Below are positions 60,540 to 64,000 of a DNA stretch of 64,000 bases, one piece after another. The position numbers and the translations under genes were made by a program. The number at the start of each line of letters is the position of its first letter. Positions within the stretch are counted from its first letter, which is position 1. The notes beneath the pieces are model-generated. The model had not been told where the DNA came from. It ran no database searches and worked only from the letters and a program-made list of their open reading frames with translations. The DNA lies in the NCBI GenBank assembly GCA_030533445.1, contig CM060065.1, positions 22,767,974 through 22,831,973 on the forward strand. The letters are read 5' to 3'. This stretch comes from Cyprinodon diabolis. Its lineage: Eukaryota > Chordata > Actinopteri > Cyprinodontiformes > Cyprinodontidae.

Positions 60540-63500
60540 CCAGACTTTCGGCATCTCTTCATTAACATCCACCTGTTTAAAATGTGAGCTGTAAGCACTA
60601 GTTTCGTGCTTTGTAATTTCAAACCCTGCAAAATGTGTACAATAAAAAGAGCTTAGGTCTGTGTTTCTTAACACTATCAACATCTTTTTGATGTCCAATG
60701 ATCTGCAGTGAACAAAGAGCATTTTTTAAATTAGGTTTTGAAAATGTGCTGAGATTAACAGTAAATCTTTAAAATTGAAAATTCTCAAAATCTTAAAAGA
60801 GAAGTCAGGTTTTTTTTAACATTATCTTGATGGCACACTTCTTTCCCAGCTTTAGCACAGCTGCTTTTAAATTAAAGTACTTTTGCTGAACAACAGTCAT
60901 CTGATAAGGTGTGATAAAGCAGAGGAACATTTAAAACATGCAGGGCAGTTTGCCTTGAAGACCAGCGTTGAAAAACCCAATGAGGAAAAAAACATGAATA
61001 TAAATAAATATAGTTCATTAAGACCTCAAGATGATCTCCAAGTTTGAATGTCAGCATTTCTCAGAGCTATATTTCTGCCCTGTAAAGGCTACCTTCTGAG
61101 AAATCATTGGCATTTGTTCTGGTGTCAGGTCAGTTCAGTCTCAGCTCAGTTTTAGAGCAAAACAAAAGGACCATTAACTGTTAAACTTAGTGTCACATGG
61201 ATTGAAAAGGTATCCATGCAGAAACTTTCTTACCCTGGAAAGCATTGTGTTAAATTCTTCACCATATGTATTTGAAATGCTTTGAAGGATAGATAGGTAG
61301 AAAAGAATTTAGGTAATATTTTCCAATATATATATACAGTATTTTTTCCCACAGTGTCTTATCTGGCAATATGGCAATAAGAATAATTGTCTTAATGCCA
61401 AAAAAAAGGGCCCAACAGATTTTGCTTTCACAAGTGGAGCCATCCAAGGTGAGGCCCAGGCAATAAGCCCCCCCCCTGACTGTTACTGAAAGCACATATA
61501 TATATATTTTATAATGGGATGATGATATTGATAATTTATAATATAAGTATTGTAATATAATCATATTTTATAATGTAGATGCTAGGGGAGCTAGATGGTG
61601 TAGGATGTGTCCTATTGCCAATTCAGTTTGCATAGGGACCTTTCCTATGTTACAAGCATCATTCATGTTCGTGCCCTTCCCATAATGATGTCTGTGTGTT
61701 CGAAGGCTGTCTGGATTCAGCACAGCAGTCCGGAGTTCCTTTAGTACCCTGGATAGCGCTCTTACTGTTGACCCTAATGGAGCTAATAGGACAAATGTGT
61801 GTATCCAAAATGATTTTAAAATGATCTTGTAATTGTACTGAAACATAATTATCAATTGAATTACACCTAATGACACTGTTTTGTTTGCAATAAGATAAGT
61901 GCTGCATTCACGAGAACGTGACTCAGCAGGAGCTTGTGGTGTGAAGGCATACAAACAGGATGAATCTCACATTAAAGAGTACATGATTTTATCTGGGTTT
62001 TATTCCATACAGCAACGCAAAGTTTTGCAAAACAGTCAAGTAGAAAGAAGATACATTTTTTTCCATTTTTTAAATCTGAAATGTAAGATATGCATTATAT
62101 TTTTAACCCCTTAAATATGTTATCCCAAAATAGAATACTGTATAACAAATTACTTTTACCTCTTTTGTTTACCCTGGTGTAATTTAATCTCAGCTGTTCT
62201 GTCAATGCTTTAGGGAACATCTTAAAATAAAAAAAAGTGGGGCAAACTGTAAACAAACCAAGACAGTCTAGACAAAAAGAACTCTTTTATAGATGTGGAC
62301 ACGGGCTCCGCTGTGACTCCGGAGGGGATAAAGAGATGCAGGGAGTTGCTGACTACAGCAAGAACATTTTGGGATCCACTTAATTATGTCATGATTTATG
62401 CTTGTAACATAACATCTTAAGGAAACCATTGATGTTTTAGTTGGGGAAAAGAGTGCAAATGGTAGAAAAACATTTCCAAATCACTGTACATTTTATGGTG
62501 ATTTCTTCATTTAATAGATTTTAAAAAGATTTTAGAAAAATTGTTAAGAAAAAAATATTTAATAGAGCAGTGAACAAAACTTGTCTCAATTCTATCACAT
62601 CTCTGGCAAATACCAAGATGATTAACAATCATGGATTCACCTAAAAGAAGAAAGGGTGAGACAGTAAGATAAAGAAAAAACTTAAAGGGAAAGAGATTTG
62701 TTGTTTAAAACAGTGTTGAGTATTTTTAGCCCTGTTCAACTCAGTCAGTTTTATGATGCTGTTACAAGTTGAAGTGTGTGACTTATTGTCAGTGGTTTTG
62801 AATGAAAAAAAGCACTTTAGGAGGTTGTCATCATCTCGATGAAAGTAAACACCGTGACTAAGTCATGCTTTTTAAAACTTATAACTGCTTGCTAAAAATA
62901 TTATTTTAGCCAATGTATTTTTTTTTCTCTGGAAAAAAATTATAGTTTTCAGAGAAAAGAAATAACTCAGAAAAACAATGTTTTGATTACCTTGCAAGCA
63001 AGATCAATTGTCACGAGATTTGTCAATTCACAAACTCCAGAAAACAAATCCCAAACTGCCCCCTAGACACTAACCCTAACTATCAAGTGTCACTCCCAAT
63101 GAAGTCACACTCGCAGCTGTGGAGGGCACTTTGATCGAAGGTGAGGTGGGGGGTATCTGCGACAATGGGATGGTTTCTATGGCAACACAGTGACACCACG
63201 TGAGTGGCTAAAGCTCTATGGCACATGTTGACATGCAATTTAACATTTGCTCCTTTCTTTAAAAAGCTCTATACAGAGAAATAAAATATTTTAAAGAGGC
63301 CCTTCTCTTTTGGAATTAATCATGATTTTTTTTTTTCTTTTTCCTTGATTATGATTTTCTGTGAGTGTTTAACGAAGATGCAGCAAAGCAGAAGAACTTA
63401 CATTTGAATGAATGTGTTACCTCCATCATTAGGTCACTGTTTTACCTGCTGGCAAATCCCAGGAAGCCTCCACTGATGTAGACTACTTAAGCTGTGAGGT

Positions 63501-64000
63501 GTCTGCTCGCCCTAACCACTTCGTAGTTTGGGAGGGCCCTAAATGTGGGGGATCCTCCGAGGGAACGTGCAAAGAGAGGGTTAGTCATCAGGGGAAGTGT
63601 TTAGGGGCTGGTTTACCTCGATACAGAAACGTTTCGGACCAATGAAATGCAGTGACATATATGACGTCAGCATGTCAACTAGAGGTGGAAAGAAAGTCAA
63701 AATGGCTGTGCTGGCTTAAGCTGGATTACCCTTTTTTCTTTTTGAAAAACGAGGAAAAAGAGCACGATTTTTAGGTTTGTGGATAGGAAAATGGTTGCAC
63801 ATTCCTCCTCTCCGGATTTGGTAAGAGTTTGATTCATCCTTAAAAAAACAGGTTGAGACCAGTATCAAGACAAGACTAGTCTGAAGAGTTCCAACCCTCC
63901 TGTCTGGTTTAAACCCAGGAACCATCACTCTTTAGTGACAGTGGGAACTGCTCACGTGTCTACCTGGGTCAGACCAGACGCTTCTGATCTAACAAGCCGA
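60540..64000. other. Non-coding interval, nothing recognised
   Basis: AT-rich to 63.4 kb, then a slightly GC-richer end (63500-63700: ccctaaccacttcgtagt, ggggatcctccgaggg) whose repeats of gtttaggggc / agggccctaaat hint at an unrecognised repeat. Frames at 61259-61564, 61568-61954 and 63716-63928 show no domain. Confidence 0.45.

Overview
This is a repeat-dominated stretch of a ray-finned (teleost) fish genome. The evidence is the mix of elements that leave readable protein or terminal signatures: L2 and Rex1 non-LTR retrotransposons, an R4/Dong-type restriction-like-endonuclease LINE, Ty3/gypsy elements, Tc1 (DD34E), EnSpm/CACTA, PIF/Harbinger, several hAT families and Kolobok-like elements. 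There is no bacterial-style gene density, no ribosome-binding sites and no CRISPR. Only one host gene fragment is recognised with confidence: the first exons of a serum amyloid A gene on the minus strand at about 26.6 kb.

Layout. 0.24-3.0 kb holds old LINE remnants (Rex1 3' end, antisense L1, L2 3' end). 3.0-20.64 kb is one nested structure. The host is a Ty3/gypsy element with a PNMA-like gag (2997-20641, 4-bp target duplication TGTT). Its gag is split by a 10.8-kb EnSpm/CACTA transposon (4791-15606, duplication TTG). The EnSpm carries a TNP2 transposase on the minus strand and a five-exon accessory gene on the plus strand, and is itself interrupted by an L2 LINE (about 4912-7027) and a Tc1 element (9757-10978). 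The gypsy integrase is separately split by an 891-bp solo LTR (19483-20373, duplication GTACA). 20.64-26.3 kb holds antisense LTR, L1 and gag remnants. 26.56-26.81 kb is the serum amyloid A fragment. 27.0-33.0 kb is one Rex1 copy broken by a hAT element (27096-28469) and a Harbinger element (29223-32621). 33-37.7 kb repeats much of 20.6-23.3 kb. 39.2-43.0 kb has a hAT with a nested MITE, then a (TA)n tract carrying an R4/Dong fragment and a second Tc1. 43.1-46.0 kb repeats 25.4-26.3 kb. 46-64 kb is mostly unique AT-rich non-coding DNA with MITEs, an antisense Rex1, a solo LTR and a hAT element, plus two weak candidate exons.

Two larger patterns stand out. First, blocks at 0.24-23.27 kb and 25.45-26.34 kb recur in the same order at 28.84-36.96 kb and 43.08-45.99 kb, suggesting an old tandem duplication. 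Each arm later received its own insertions, so each often supplies an empty site for the other. Second, almost every insertion can be read back to an exact target duplication, so a relative chronology can be written down. All transposase and polymerase genes seen are damaged or truncated except the 5'-truncated L2 reverse transcriptase, which is still open. I saw no sign of a wholly new enzymatic system. The most unusual items are the nest, the orphan serum amyloid A 5' end, the EnSpm accessory gene and a Kolobok-like element carrying a P2X7-tail-like exon. Splice sites, identities and family names come from reading the sequence and recalling families; nothing was aligned by software.
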